A stretch of 18,179 nucleotides of DNA from an uncultured Dorea sp. (GCA_910584095.1 CAJTYU010000030.1:9588-27766), one strand, 5' to 3'; positions 7,555-15,532 are shown, counted from the stretch's first letter. The notes: generated from the sequence alone by a model not told the origin. Translations and numbers: made by a program.

Positions 7555-8913
7555 TTATTCAAATATATCATTCAGCTGATAAATAACTTCCTCCCGGCTG
7601 GATACCACAATTACAGTATCTCCTGCGTCAAAAGAAGACTCTCCATCAGGAATTTCCGTTTTTGCCTTGTGTGAAATGCTTGCAATTAGAACATTTTTCT
7701 TAACCTGCACATCCTTCAGCGGTACGCCGCAGTATCTGGTGGTCGGTTCTACAAGAAATTCCAGCGCCTCGGCATGTCCATCTGCAATGCCATGTACAGT
7801 AATCGCCGCCCCTGTCTGGTTATGCATTGCACGCACATATCGTACAATGGCATTGGCGCAGAGATCTTTGGGGCTTATAATACTTCCAAGGGGAAGGTTT
7901 TCTATAATCTGGGGATGTTCCAGATGCGCAATCTTGGTAATCACCTGGGAAACACCGGAGCTATTTCCGTACAGAGAGATAATAATATTCTGTTCATCCA
8001 TACCAGTCATGGTAATCAATGCGTCGCAGTTCTCAATACCTTCGCTCTCTAAAAGGCTCTGGCTGCTGGCATCTCCGTGGACAACACAGACATCCGGCAG
8101 TTTATCCGTAAGTTCAAGGCATCTCTCATAATTCTTCTCTATAATCTGGACCTTAACGCCGCTTCTTCTAAGCCGCCATGCCAGATAAAAGCTGATTCTC
8201 CCTCCGCCGCAGATCATTACCCGCTTTACCTTATGGGTAATGATACCCAGATTCTTCAGAAGAATCGTCATATTATCCGTCGGCGCGGTAACAAATATAC
8301 GATCTCCCTCCCGCAGGACAAAATTACCATCCGGAGCAATCGCCTGTCCTTTCCGCAGGACGATGCAGACCAGCACCTTACAGCCCGCAATCATATTCAG
8401 ATCATTCAGCGCCACATCCTTTAACTTACTCTCGCCATTAATCCGAAGCTCTACGATCTCAACCCGCCCTTTGGCAAAGGTATCCCTCTTCAGGAAACCC
8501 GGATATTTCAATAAATGCTCAATCTCAATTGCCGCCTGTTTCTCCGGATTCACTGCCAGCGACAGTCCAAATCTGCCCCGCATCCTGTAAATCTGCTCCG
8601 AATATTCCGGATTACGGATTCTAGCAATCGTATGGATATGCGGGTTCATGCTGTGCGCTGTCAGACAGCTCAGCAGATTAATTTCATCTGCACTGGTTGC
8701 CGCAATCATCAAATCCGCGTCTCTTACCCCCGCCTGTTCCAAAATGTCCATTGACGCACAGTTCCCACGGATCGCCATGACATCATAACGTTCTATACTG
8801 TTCTCCAATACCTTCTGCTTTGAATCAATCAATGTAATATCGTATCCGGCCGCGCTGAGTTCCCGGGTCAGGAAGGCTCCAACCTTGCCATCCCCTGCAA
8901 TCAATATTTTCAT
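7555..8913 (-). CDS. trkA: Trk system potassium transporter regulatory subunit TrkA (two RCK domains)
   Basis: TrkA is the cytoplasmic nucleotide-binding gating subunit of the Trk potassium transporter. The 452-residue length indicates two tandem RCK units, as in classical TrkA, rather than the single unit of KtrA. The first Rossmann motif is GDGKVG (7-12), with the acidic residue in LIDSK ending the second strand. A second glycine motif, ICGGGRIS, starts near residue 235. Each Rossmann fold is followed by a TrkA-C segment (around EIVELRINGESKLKDV and EALEFLVEPTTRYCG). The start at 8913 has GGAGG 5-6 bp upstream. The 79-bp AT-rich leader contains a TATAAT at 8938-8943, but no convincing -35 and no c-di-AMP riboswitch. 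Confidence 0.94.
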   Translation of the reverse strand: MKILIAGDGKVGAFLTRELSAAGYDITLIDSKQKVLENSIERYDVMAIRGNCASMDILEQAGVRDADLMIAATSADEINLLSCLTAHSMNPHIHTIARIRNPEYSEQIYRMRGRFGLSLAVNPEKQAAIEIEHLLKYPGFLKRDTFAKGRVEIVELRINGESKLKDVALNDLNMIAGCKVLVCIVLRKGQAIAPDGNFVLREGDRIFVTAPTDNMTILLKNLGIITHKVKRVMICGGGRISFYLAWRLRRSGVKVQIIEKNYERCLELTDKLPDVCVVHGDASSQSLLESEGIENCDALITMTGMDEQNIIISLYGNSSGVSQVITKIAHLEHPQIIENLPLGSIISPKDLCANAIVRYVRAMHNQTGAAITVHGIADGHAEALEFLVEPTTRYCGVPLKDVQVKKNVLIASISHKAKTEIPDGESSFDAGDTVIVVSSREEVIYQLNDIFE

Positions 8914-8992
8914 TTTTCCCTCCGCAAGTATATACTAATTATACTTTATATTTTATATTTCACTTCTAATGCTGTTACGGTAATAGATTTTA

Positions 8993-10027
8993 TTAAAACA
9001 TATAGCGGGAAGCCGCCGCCATCTCAAGACCAATCGAGATAAGCATCAGCACAAACCCAAAAAACACAGCGCCGACTCCTGCTCCAACCAACGCTGCCAT
9101 TAATTTCTTCTTCTCCGGCGGAAACAATCCTCTGTCATAGCCCGGCCGGCCTCTGTGCAGCAGATACCGTCCAATATAAATCAGCAGAGGCGCCCCGCCC
9201 GCCATCATCATATACAAACCGACTGACGCCAGCGGCATCCTCATATTCCCAGCCGCTTCCACGCTTTCTGCCATTCCCCATACCTCTTCTCCGCCAAGTA
9301 ATTCCATAAAAGCATTCATTATGCCAAGAAGAAGCACTGGCACGGCATTATTGATAAAATGAAACAGCATATTATAAATCATATTCTCTGTCTCCAACAA
9401 TAGATACCCCATCGCTACTCCAAGCATCGCCGTAGGGATCATTCTCCAAACGCTGCCGTGGCAGGCGCCAAAAAATAGGGAAACAATAATAATTCCCGTC
9501 CATTTGCTCTTTGCACCGCGGAAACAGCTTAGAAGCGCCCCGCGGAATGCAATCTCCTCACAGATTGCCGGCGTCAGGGCAATAACCAGCATCCCCAGTA
9601 TAACCGATATATTACTCACCAAATAATTTACGCCTTCGCTTGCGCCCATAACCTGCTCCGGATAGAAAAAAGTCACAATCAGCGTCACAAGAAGCGTAAG
9701 CAGATAGCTGCCGAGCCACAGCGTAAAAGTCCCGGCAAGCTTCACCCACTGCGGCTTCTTAAATGGAAAAATAACCTTAAGCTTTCCTCGAAAAATCAGG
9801 AATACCCCTACACCTATACCGGCAAGAACCATTTCATGTACAATCGTACCGGCAATTCCCAAATACTGTCCCAAGATATTACTCAGGAAAAATATATCGC
9901 CAACATATAATACTGCTAAGAGAACTGCAACCAAATATGGCTTCCTTCTCCTTTTATCCTTCCATATCATTTTGATTTCATTAAAATCTACATATCTGCC
10001 CACTTTGTCTTTCGCTCCTCCTGTCAT
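8993..10027 (-). CDS. CPBP-family (CAAX protease / bacteriocin-processing) intramembrane metalloprotease
   Basis: The protein is a polytopic membrane protein with about eight hydrophobic stretches and the three signatures of the CPBP/Abi family: EExxxR (E157-E158, R162, in CEEIAFRGALL), an FxxxH-type motif ending at H190 (FFGACHG), and HxxxN with H223 and N227 (HFINNAV). These residues form the glutamate/histidine metal site of the family. Known relatives cleave prenylated proteins or provide bacteriocin self-immunity; the substrate here is unknown. The start is uncertain. The ATG at 10027 has only a poor ribosome site, while a GTG at 10003 has GGAGGAG about 11 bp upstream, inside the longer frame. 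It lies 26 bp after the sirtuin gene and probably shares its transcript. Confidence 0.9.
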   Translation of the reverse strand: MTGGAKDKVGRYVDFNEIKMIWKDKRRRKPYLVAVLLAVLYVGDIFFLSNILGQYLGIAGTIVHEMVLAGIGVGVFLIFRGKLKVIFPFKKPQWVKLAGTFTLWLGSYLLTLLVTLIVTFFYPEQVMGASEGVNYLVSNISVILGMLVIALTPAICEEIAFRGALLSCFRGAKSKWTGIIIVSLFFGACHGSVWRMIPTAMLGVAMGYLLLETENMIYNMLFHFINNAVPVLLLGIMNAFMELLGGEEVWGMAESVEAAGNMRMPLASVGLYMMMAGGAPLLIYIGRYLLHRGRPGYDRGLFPPEKKKLMAALVGAGVGAVFFGFVLMLISIGLEMAAASRYMF

Positions 10028-10053
10028 AATTCAGCCTGATTATATCTATAGAA

Positions 10054-10782
10054 TTACAAAACCTCAATCTGCCCCAGAATTTCACCGATTGGCGCAGCGA
10101 TGCTAAGTTCTGCCCCCACTTCTCTCGCTGTTGCACTTTTATTAATCACGACCAGATGCCTTCCGCGGAAATAATCTATAAAGCCCGCCGCCGGATATAC
10201 CACCAGAGATGTTCCCCCAATAATCAATGTGTCCGCCTCACTGATTGCGCGGATACTCTTTTCAATGATACCAGAATCTAACCCTTCTTCATATAATACC
10301 ACGTCTGGCTTAATGATTCCACCACATTTACACTTCGGAACACCCTCGGCGTGTTTCACATATGCCGCATCGTAAAATTCGCCGCATTTCCTGCAGTAAT
10401 TACGATGTATGCTTCCGTGAAGCTCCAATACATTTTTACTGCCCGCCATCTGATGAAGGCCGTCGATATTCTGGGTAATCACAGCGGTAAGCTTTCCTTT
10501 CTCCTCCAGTTCTGCAAGCTTTTTATGAGCCGCATTAGGCTTCGCGTCCAAAAACATCATCTTATCTTTGTAAAACTCATAAAATCCTTCTGTATTTCTC
10601 ATAAAGAAACTGTGGCTGACAATCTGCTCCGGGGAATATTTATAATTCTGCTGATACAAGCCGTCCGCACTCCGAAAATCCGGAATATTACTTTCCGTTG
10701 ACACTCCCGCCCCGCCAAAAAATACGATATGTCTGCTGTCGTCTATGATCTCCTGTAATTTATTTATCTCTTGTTCGTACAT
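10054..10782 (-). CDS. cobB: NAD-dependent protein deacylase, sirtuin family (CobB/Sir2-type)
   Basis: Sirtuins remove acyl groups from lysines using NAD. The 242-residue protein has every diagnostic motif in order: the NAD loop GAGVSTESNIPDFRS (24-38), TQNIDGLH (103-110), the catalytic His in ELHGS (H122), a structural zinc site from C130/C133 and C151/C153, and GTSLVVYPAAG near 190-200. This is the normal length for a bacterial single-domain sirtuin. The start at 10782 has AAGGAG 8 bp upstream, and a good promoter lies at 10838-10866. In other bacteria such enzymes act on acetyl-CoA synthetase, but no such partner is adjacent here. The downstream neighbour is the CPBP membrane protease. Confidence 0.95.
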   Translation of the reverse strand: MYEQEINKLQEIIDDSRHIVFFGGAGVSTESNIPDFRSADGLYQQNYKYSPEQIVSHSFFMRNTEGFYEFYKDKMMFLDAKPNAAHKKLAELEEKGKLTAVITQNIDGLHQMAGSKNVLELHGSIHRNYCRKCGEFYDAAYVKHAEGVPKCKCGGIIKPDVVLYEEGLDSGIIEKSIRAISEADTLIIGGTSLVVYPAAGFIDYFRGRHLVVINKSATAREVGAELSIAAPIGEILGQIEVL

Positions 10783-10837
10783 TGTTCATTCTCCTTTTCC
10801 CATAAATTTAGAGCGTAAAGTTTCCTTTTGATTATTA

Positions 10838-10866
10838 ATTATACTTCATAAAGGCATGAATCTAAA
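10838..10866 (-). promoter_or_regulatory. Promoter of the sirtuin-CPBP operon
   Basis: On the minus strand, TTTAGA (10861-10866) and a perfect TATAAT (10838-10843) are 17 bp apart. The spacer holds a small dyad (TTCAT and ATGAA around six bases, 10845-10860), which could be a regulator site or chance. The leader would be about 50 nt. Confidence 0.65.
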
Positions 10867-10904
10867 TCCCAAACGCAAAAAATTTACAAAAAATAAAAAA
10901 ACGT

Positions 10905-10933
10905 TTGCAAAATCTATATGTATATGCTAGAAT
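10905..10933 (+). promoter_or_regulatory. Promoter of tRNA-Leu with UP-like A-tract
   Basis: TTGCAA (10905-10910) and TAGAAT (10928-10933) are 17 bp apart, with TGC immediately before the -10 making an extended -10. Upstream, 10876-10901 is nearly pure A/T with A-tracts, resembling a UP element, as is common for stable-RNA promoters. The predicted start lies within a few bases of the tRNA 5' end. Confidence 0.75.
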
Positions 10934-10944
10934 AACATTTGCGA

Positions 10945-11028
10945 GCGGAGATGGCGGAATGGCAGACGCGCTAGATTCAGGTTCTAGTGGGAGTTTATCC
11001 TGTGAGGGTTCAAGTCCCTTTCTCCGCA
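10945..11028 (+). tRNA. tRNA-Leu, anticodon CAG
   Basis: The 84-nt sequence folds as a type II tRNA. The acceptor arms are GCGGAGA (10945-10951) and TCTCCGC (11021-11027) with discriminator A. The anticodon stem is CTAGA/TCTAG around the loop TTCAGGT, giving anticodon CAG at 10978-10980, which reads CUG. A long variable arm follows, then a T-arm with loop TTCAAGT. The length and long variable arm agree with leucine identity. The 3' CCA is not encoded. It is flanked by its own promoter and terminator, so it is a stand-alone tRNA gene. Confidence 0.96.
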
Positions 11029-11042
11029 GGATATATTAACAG

Positions 11043-11076
11043 AAAGAATCCTTGATTTTCAAGGATTCTTTTCTTT
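11043..11076. terminator. Intrinsic terminator after tRNA-Leu, probably bidirectional
   Basis: A perfect 13-bp stem (11043-11055 with 11059-11071) encloses a 3-nt loop and is followed by TTTCTTT on the plus strand, closing the tRNA transcript. On the minus strand the same stem is followed by a T-containing tail, so it can also end transcription from the VOC gene at 11115. This isolates the sirtuin operon from the accessory genes. Confidence 0.85.
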
Positions 11077-11114
11077 ATTAAGCGGACTGCTCAGCGAATA
11101 TATAAGTTGTCACA

Positions 11115-11477
11115 TTACATCGGTGTGCCTACCTCAATCAAATTACCGTCCAAATCATAAAAACGGACGGCCTTTTGTCCCCAGCTATGGGTCATAAACC
11201 GGTTGACGTATCGAACCTCAGGATATAATTTTTCCAATTTTTCAATAAATGCTTCTATATCTTGTTCTTCAAAATACAGCTCGCAAGAATTGCTTTCCGG
11301 AATAATATCTTTTTCTAAAAACTTTCTCCATATTTTTTCGTCTTGAAGTACCAGACCTTCCGTTAAGATCACGTTGCCATCATTGTCAAGCGCCATATCA
11401 AGACCAAACAACTCGTGATAAAATTGTTTTGATTTTTCAATATCCTTTACAACAATCAAGATATTCTTTAATTTCAT
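11115..11477 (-). CDS. VOC-superfamily protein (glyoxalase/bleomycin-resistance fold)
   Basis: The 120-residue protein shows the paired beta-alpha-beta-beta-beta layout of the vicinal-oxygen-chelate fold. The N-terminal half has KNILIVVKDIEKSKQFYHELFGL, split here as KNILIVVKDIEKSKQ and FYHELFGL. The second half has the typical VRFYDLDGNLIEVGTP ending, whose Glu (about residue 116) is a usual metal ligand. The usual N-terminal His ligand is not evident, so metal binding may differ. VOC proteins include dioxygenases, isomerases and drug-binding resistance proteins; no substrate can be assigned. The start at 11477 has GGAGGAG 5 bp upstream. It is AT-rich compared with the housekeeping genes. 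It lies 125 bp after the DUF3788 gene, separated by a structured leader (11511-11581). Confidence 0.85.
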   Translation of the reverse strand: MKLKNILIVVKDIEKSKQFYHELFGLDMALDNDGNVILTEGLVLQDEKIWRKFLEKDIIPESNSCELYFEEQDIEAFIEKLEKLYPEVRYVNRFMTHSWGQKAVRFYDLDGNLIEVGTPM

Positions 11478-11510
11478 TGCCGCTCCTCCAAATTATATAT
11501 TTTTCGTTTT

Positions 11511-11581
11511 CCGCAGCCATCCGATAAATCAGGTGCAGCTGCGGATTATTACCTACTTACATTTGATTTTCATATCCGCAG
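11511..11581 (-). promoter_or_regulatory. Leader with three mutually exclusive pairing arms upstream of the VOC gene
   Basis: In the minus-strand transcript three short segments appear in order: CTGCGGAT (11574-11581), ATCCGCAGC (11538-11546) and GCTGCGG (11511-11517). The middle one is complementary to both the first (8 bp) and the third (7 bp), so only one hairpin can form at a time. The second hairpin is extended by further pairing inside its loop. No U-tract follows either stem, so a simple terminator is unlikely. The complementarity is direct; a regulatory role is inference. Confidence 0.4.
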
Positions 11582-11602
11582 GCGCCTCTGCAAATTCTCA
11601 AT

Positions 11603-12043
11603 TTACATTTCAAAACTGCCAAGAAGCCGCTGCTTCCTATTAGGCTTTCTTTTGATGCCTAATAATTTAATCAAATCATGAAACATTGACGTATCAGCCG
11701 GCTCAAACATTATCCACTTACCATCATGATAGGTTTTCGCTTCATCATAGATTTTTTGTACTTGTTCAGAATAATTACTCCGTTCTGTTTCAAATTTTGC
11801 CCTCTCATTTTTTCCAAAGATAATCATAAAACCTATACAATTTTCTCTAGCATATAACGCGCAAAGCGTTTTACCGCCTCTACGGTATTTATACTCATAA
11901 GTCCATGCTTTTCCGCCTTTATTCCACTGGCATTCCATTTCATATTTTTCATCAATTAAAATACATAGCTTATTCCATACGTCATATAAAGATTGTCCGA
12001 CTAGAGCAGTCATTTCCTCTGCATTAGGCACCTTATCAATCAT
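11603..12043 (-). CDS. DUF3788 family protein
   Basis: A 146-residue soluble protein. It matches my recollection of DUF3788, a family of about 140 residues of unknown function common in Clostridia and Bacteroidetes. Recalled landmarks are a Trp-rich N-terminal helix (LYDVWNKLCILIDEKY), a central WTYEYKYRRGGKTLCALY block, a hydrophobic strand (IGFMIIFGKNE), and a conserved AKTYHDGKWIMFE near the end, followed by a basic tail. The start at 12043 has AGAGGAG 8 bp upstream and a promoter at 12097-12125. It is AT-rich and probably acquired. Related small proteins are often stand-alone, and nothing in the context reveals a role. Confidence 0.8.
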   Translation of the reverse strand: MIDKVPNAEEMTALVGQSLYDVWNKLCILIDEKYEMECQWNKGGKAWTYEYKYRRGGKTLCALYARENCIGFMIIFGKNERAKFETERSNYSEQVQKIYDEAKTYHDGKWIMFEPADTSMFHDLIKLLGIKRKPNRKQRLLGSFEM

Positions 12044-12096
12044 CGTTGTCTCTCCTCTATAATTTCCGACTTTATTTAACTAATTTCCTTTTCAAA

Positions 12097-12125
12097 ATTA
12101 TACATCAAAATATATAATTTTCCAA
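12097..12125 (-). promoter_or_regulatory. Promoter of the DUF3788 gene
   Basis: On the minus strand, TTGGAA (12120-12125) and a perfect TATAAT (12097-12102) are separated by 17 bp. The leader would be about 45 nt and run into the AGAGGAG site of the gene at 12043. The surroundings are very AT-rich, which lowers the specificity of the match. Confidence 0.6.
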
Positions 12126-12213
12126 TCATTCCAATTGTTTTCGTATAGTTATCCTAATCTGGTATCAGACAAATTAAATTGAACAATATCTATTATAAAA
12201 TATTTAAAAAAAT

Positions 12214-12363
12214 TTAGGGTTGGCTCAAATGTCCAGCTATGGCATTATCACTATCGTTATTGACAGCGATACTTTCCGAAACTGTCCACGTTCCAATTAC
12301 GGCTGTTTTATCTGATAATTTATAAAAAAAGTAATTGCCGCCCAAAAGCACATTCATGTACAT
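12214..12363 (-). other. Short open frame of 49 residues, unrecognised, likely remnant
   Basis: In the 502-bp gap between the ABC ATPase and DUF3788 genes, a minus-strand frame runs from the ATG at 12363 to a TAA at 12214. The product begins MYMNVLLGGNYFFYKLSD and continues KTAVIGTWTVSESIAVNN. Its composition looks like real beta-rich protein rather than chance AT-rich sequence. There is no ribosome site before the ATG. It abuts the methyltransferase relic in a different frame but does not resemble the next part of that enzyme. It may be a second decayed gene. I do not recognise the family. Confidence 0.35.
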
Positions 12364-12485
12364 CACATTAACGCCGCCACATAAGTTCCTGCATCTTCTT
12401 CCAGTCCTATTTGTCCCTCAACCCCATAATCTCTTAAGCAATAATATGGAGACGGCGTTATAAAACAATAAAACAATGTACACTT
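12363..12485 (-). pseudogene. Relic of a DNA methyltransferase (N4/N6 type), catalytic-motif fragment
   Basis: A minus-strand frame with no start codon contains SPYYCLRDYGVEGQIGLEE and then DAGTYVAALM before a stop. This closely resembles the segment of the N6/N4 DNA methyltransferase family that normally reads TSPPYxGLRDYGxxGQIGLE followed by PxEYxxxLV. It includes catalytic motif IV, altered here to PSPYY. Everything before and after is missing or frameshifted: an intact enzyme would need several hundred more residues, including the AdoMet-binding motif. Such enzymes commonly occur in phages and mobile elements. The identification rests on recalled family motifs. Confidence 0.7.
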
Positions 12486-12545
12486 TCATCTTCAATATGC
12501 CAAATCAATTTTTGAAGCTGTCAAAGAAACTCTTATTACTTCCAT

Positions 12546-13298
12546 CTACCACCCCATCTCCATGAGCCACCTCGTTACCCTTTCCTCCCGCCCCTTCTCC
12601 GCCGCGGCCATTGATTTGCCCAGCGTCAGTTCTGCAGAAATCTGGCCGTCCAGCAAGTAAATAATTCGGTCACAGCTGCTGGCGATCCTGCTGTCATGGG
12701 TAACCATCAAAATTGTGGTTCCCTCCCGGTTCAGCTTGACTAATTCCTCCATGACCTCCGCTGCCGCGCTTTTGTTCAGCGCCCCGGTTGGCTCGTCGGC
12801 AAGCAGAATTTCCGGCTCGTTCACCATGCTGCGGCAGATACACGCCCGCTGGAGCTGGCCTCCGGACACCTGGGTGATTGTGCGCTTTTCCAGCCCAGTA
12901 ATCCCCAGCTTCTCCATGAGCCTGTGCGTCCGCCGGTTCAATTCTTCTTTCGATTTCCTCCCCCTGCCCTTGTTGGCTCCCATTACCGGAAGCAAAATAT
13001 TGTCCAGAAGATTCAGGTTTGCCATCATATTCATCTGCTGGAACACGAAGCCCATGCGATGCAGCCGCAGCCTTGCTTTTTCATCCTCGGACAGCTTCGT
13101 GATCTCCACATCCCCAAGCCACACCTGTCCGCCGGCAGGCTGATCCATCCCGGCCACGTTATAAAGCAGCGTCGATTTCCCGGAGCCAGACGGCCCCATG
13201 ACCGCCAGCATTTCCCCCTGCTCCATATCAAACGTGATTTGATGCAGGATTTGTCCTTTCGTCAAGTTCTCTACCCGCAATAGCTTTTTCATCATCAT
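12546..13298 (-). CDS. ABC transporter ATP-binding protein, MacB/LolD-like
   Basis: This is the ATPase of an FtsX-type ABC system. The 250-residue protein has Walker A GPSGSGKST (35-43), the Q-loop in FVFQQMN (about 87), signature VSGGQLQRA (144-152), Walker B ILLADEPT (164-171) and the H-loop VTHD (H201), all intact. The LLADEPTGALN sequence is typical of the MacB/LolD/BceA branch, which powers permeases that move lipids, peptides or antibiotics by a mechanical action rather than by transport through a channel. The start is taken at 13298, the first of three adjacent ATG codons. It overlaps the stop of the permease by one base (TGATG), with GGGAGG just upstream, so translation is coupled. 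An extension to 13319 would lie inside the permease gene. Confidence 0.95.
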   Translation of the reverse strand: MMMKKLLRVENLTKGQILHQITFDMEQGEMLAVMGPSGSGKSTLLYNVAGMDQPAGGQVWLGDVEITKLSEDEKARLRLHRMGFVFQQMNMMANLNLLDNILLPVMGANKGRGRKSKEELNRRTHRLMEKLGITGLEKRTITQVSGGQLQRACICRSMVNEPEILLADEPTGALNKSAAAEVMEELVKLNREGTTILMVTHDSRIASSCDRIIYLLDGQISAELTLGKSMAAAEKGREERVTRWLMEMGW

Positions 13299-15532
13299 CA
13301 CTCCCTCCCTGTGCAGCACTCATAGGCTTTAATCCGCTGGACTTCCGCCGTTCCTATCAAAACCGCTAATATTGTTGTTCCCAGGATAATGGCCGGGATT
13401 CCCACCAGCAGTCGATTCCAACGGATGATAAAATGGAAACTGTCAGCGCCAAAGGATTTCAATACGATTCCGCAAAGGCTCTCTCCCAGCAAGGTGCCAA
13501 GGGCCAGTCCGGATATGACGCCTGCCGCTGCAAAGAAAAAGCCTTTGAGACAATAGGCGCGGCCAATCTCTCCGCTGGTAAATCCCAGAGCTTTTTGCAA
13601 AGAGATTGCGTCACGGTTCTGCTCCACGACCAACCGAAAAAACAGCGCAAGTACGACAAAGGCTACAAGTGCAGAGATCAGCACGGCTCCCTGTGCGGCC
13701 AGACGGAGTTGGTTCAGTGTCGGCCCATAAGTATCCCGCACATAGCCCTCAATATCCGTCACATCGGCCCCTGTCTGACTGTAGGATTCTATCCACCGGG
13801 CTCTGGCTTCCGTGTCTTTGAGGGAAACATATAGTACGCTCCAGATTACAGGAGCATTGTTCGCCCTATTGCTCATCTTTGCTGTTTTCCCGCCGTTTGT
13901 AATGTCAGAATATATCCCGCAGACGGTACAGCGCATTTCCTCGCCGTCTATCCGCAGCGGCAGAGTATCGCCAACGGACAGATCCAATTCTTTTGCGTTC
14001 AAAGAAGACAGCGCAATTTCATTCCCCATGACCGGCGGCGTTCCCTCCGAGTATTCCACGGGAAATATCATATGGCTGCCCATTTCCACGGTCAGACTGC
14101 AGGTCGTACCATCTGATAAAACAGCCGGGAGAGATTGGGTTTGCAGCACGGCATATCGCTCTACCTGCTCGTCCCTCTCCATGGCGGCGGCAAGCCAAGC
14201 CGCGGTCAAACCGATATCCGTCCCTTGGCGTATGTCCATGCGGATATCCGCATTTCCAATGCCCATATAAGTGACAAAAGTGGAGGAGGACAAGGTGGAG
14301 TACAGATTTTGCGGCAGAAGCATCAAAAAGGTACAGGCAGCGATCACAAAACCGATCAGCAAATATTGCCGCTTGTTCTGCTTTTGCTCCCGAATTGGGA
14401 ACAGCGCTGCCAAAGCAGACCGTTGATCCGTCCGTTTCAAACTGATCCATACGCAGAGCAGGATCACAGCCTCCACTATGGCGACGGCCCAAAGAGCAAA
14501 TACCGCCGCCTGCCCATCGTGTTCAGCAGCGCCATAGAGTTCCCGTATCTGCCGTTTCATAGGCCCTTGCAGAGAAGCCGAAACCCCAAGGCCCAGCAGA
14601 CCGCCGCAAACGGAAAACAGGATATACTTTGAAAAATAGAGCCTCTTAATCTCACGATTCCCAACACCCAGGGCTTTCAGCATCCCTATCTCCCGCTTAT
14701 CCCGCTCCATACGGATGGACAGAATAAAACGGATACAGAGCAAGGCAACCAGCAGCACCGCGATAGCCGCTAGAAAAATCACTAAAATCGTCGTTCCATC
14801 AGACAACGCATTCATCATGCGGATCAACGGCTTTGTAATAGCGGGACCGTTCGCCGGAAGCCCCTGATTCGTATATGCGGTACTGACGGAACTGGTATCC
14901 GCGCCGTCCTTCAGAAGAAATTCAATGAGATATTCTTCCTCGCCGCAGGGTTTCAGCCGTTCATAGTCCCATTCACTCACAAGGAACCGCTTGGAGGAGG
15001 CCATCATGGAGTTCATCTGTGCATCCCGCAGGAATCCGGCAACAGTAAGTTCCCCGTTGCCGATCCGCATGGTATCCCCGATGTTCAGTTCATAGCGTAT
15101 GCGATAGCAGACGGGAACGTAAACCTGTCCTTGCAGCACCTCCGGGCGGGTGTTTTCCATGTTCAGAAGATAGTCAAACCTCTCGCTCTGCCCACACAGG
15201 CCGTTGTCTTGGGTGCTGTCCAGCAGGCTGTGATCTCCCAGCATGACCTCGCTGTTATCCAAGTTCAGAAAGCTGCATATCTGCCATTGATCGATTTCCC
15301 AGTGTTCTCCGGCAAATCGGCCGATTTGTGATTCATCCAATTCGCCGGTGTGCATTTGTATAAAATCGGGTATTTGCGCTTGTTCCATCAGTTCATTGAC
15401 TGAACCTAGAAGGCTGGAAAACAGCAGCGCCGTCAAAGCAAGCATCATAGCGGAAACGGCCATGAAGAACACCGTGGCGGCAGACAGCAGCTTGTTTTGC
15501 CGTACATCGTTCCAAATCAATTTTTTCAGCAT
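13298..15532 (-). CDS. ABC transporter permease, FtsX/MacB type (two FtsX domains)
   Basis: A 744-residue membrane protein and the partner of the following ATPase. An N-terminal membrane segment (about 15-42) is followed by an extracytoplasmic domain. Three membrane helices with the FtsX coupling sequence RDKREIGMLKALGVGNREI (about 275-295) come next. After two further hydrophobic segments there is a second extracytoplasmic domain, and the C-terminal FtsX unit with LQKALGFTSGEIGRAY. This duplicated layout is typical of permeases that remove antimicrobial peptides or release lipoproteins. The start at 15532 has an AGGGAGG site about 6 bp upstream and overlaps the small upstream ORF by 7 bp. 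GC is higher than in the flanking accessory genes. The substrate is unknown. Confidence 0.93.
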   Translation of the reverse strand: MLKKLIWNDVRQNKLLSAATVFFMAVSAMMLALTALLFSSLLGSVNELMEQAQIPDFIQMHTGELDESQIGRFAGEHWEIDQWQICSFLNLDNSEVMLGDHSLLDSTQDNGLCGQSERFDYLLNMENTRPEVLQGQVYVPVCYRIRYELNIGDTMRIGNGELTVAGFLRDAQMNSMMASSKRFLVSEWDYERLKPCGEEEYLIEFLLKDGADTSSVSTAYTNQGLPANGPAITKPLIRMMNALSDGTTILVIFLAAIAVLLVALLCIRFILSIRMERDKREIGMLKALGVGNREIKRLYFSKYILFSVCGGLLGLGVSASLQGPMKRQIRELYGAAEHDGQAAVFALWAVAIVEAVILLCVWISLKRTDQRSALAALFPIREQKQNKRQYLLIGFVIAACTFLMLLPQNLYSTLSSSTFVTYMGIGNADIRMDIRQGTDIGLTAAWLAAAMERDEQVERYAVLQTQSLPAVLSDGTTCSLTVEMGSHMIFPVEYSEGTPPVMGNEIALSSLNAKELDLSVGDTLPLRIDGEEMRCTVCGIYSDITNGGKTAKMSNRANNAPVIWSVLYVSLKDTEARARWIESYSQTGADVTDIEGYVRDTYGPTLNQLRLAAQGAVLISALVAFVVLALFFRLVVEQNRDAISLQKALGFTSGEIGRAYCLKGFFFAAAGVISGLALGTLLGESLCGIVLKSFGADSFHFIIRWNRLLVGIPAIILGTTILAVLIGTAEVQRIKAYECCTGRE

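Noticed and set aside
697..8590. Many plus-strand ORFs of 60-220 codons opposite rnr, eno, glmM, trkH and trkA
   Set aside because: Each lies entirely antisense to a well-identified gene, with no family signature and no ribosome site of its own.
8914..8992. c-di-AMP riboswitch upstream of trkA
   Set aside because: The 79-bp leader is AT-rich without the conserved structured core expected and is too short.
10945..11028. tRNA-Leu as the integration site of the accessory region
   Set aside because: No second copy of the tRNA 3' end was seen in the window, so no attL/attR pair can be shown.
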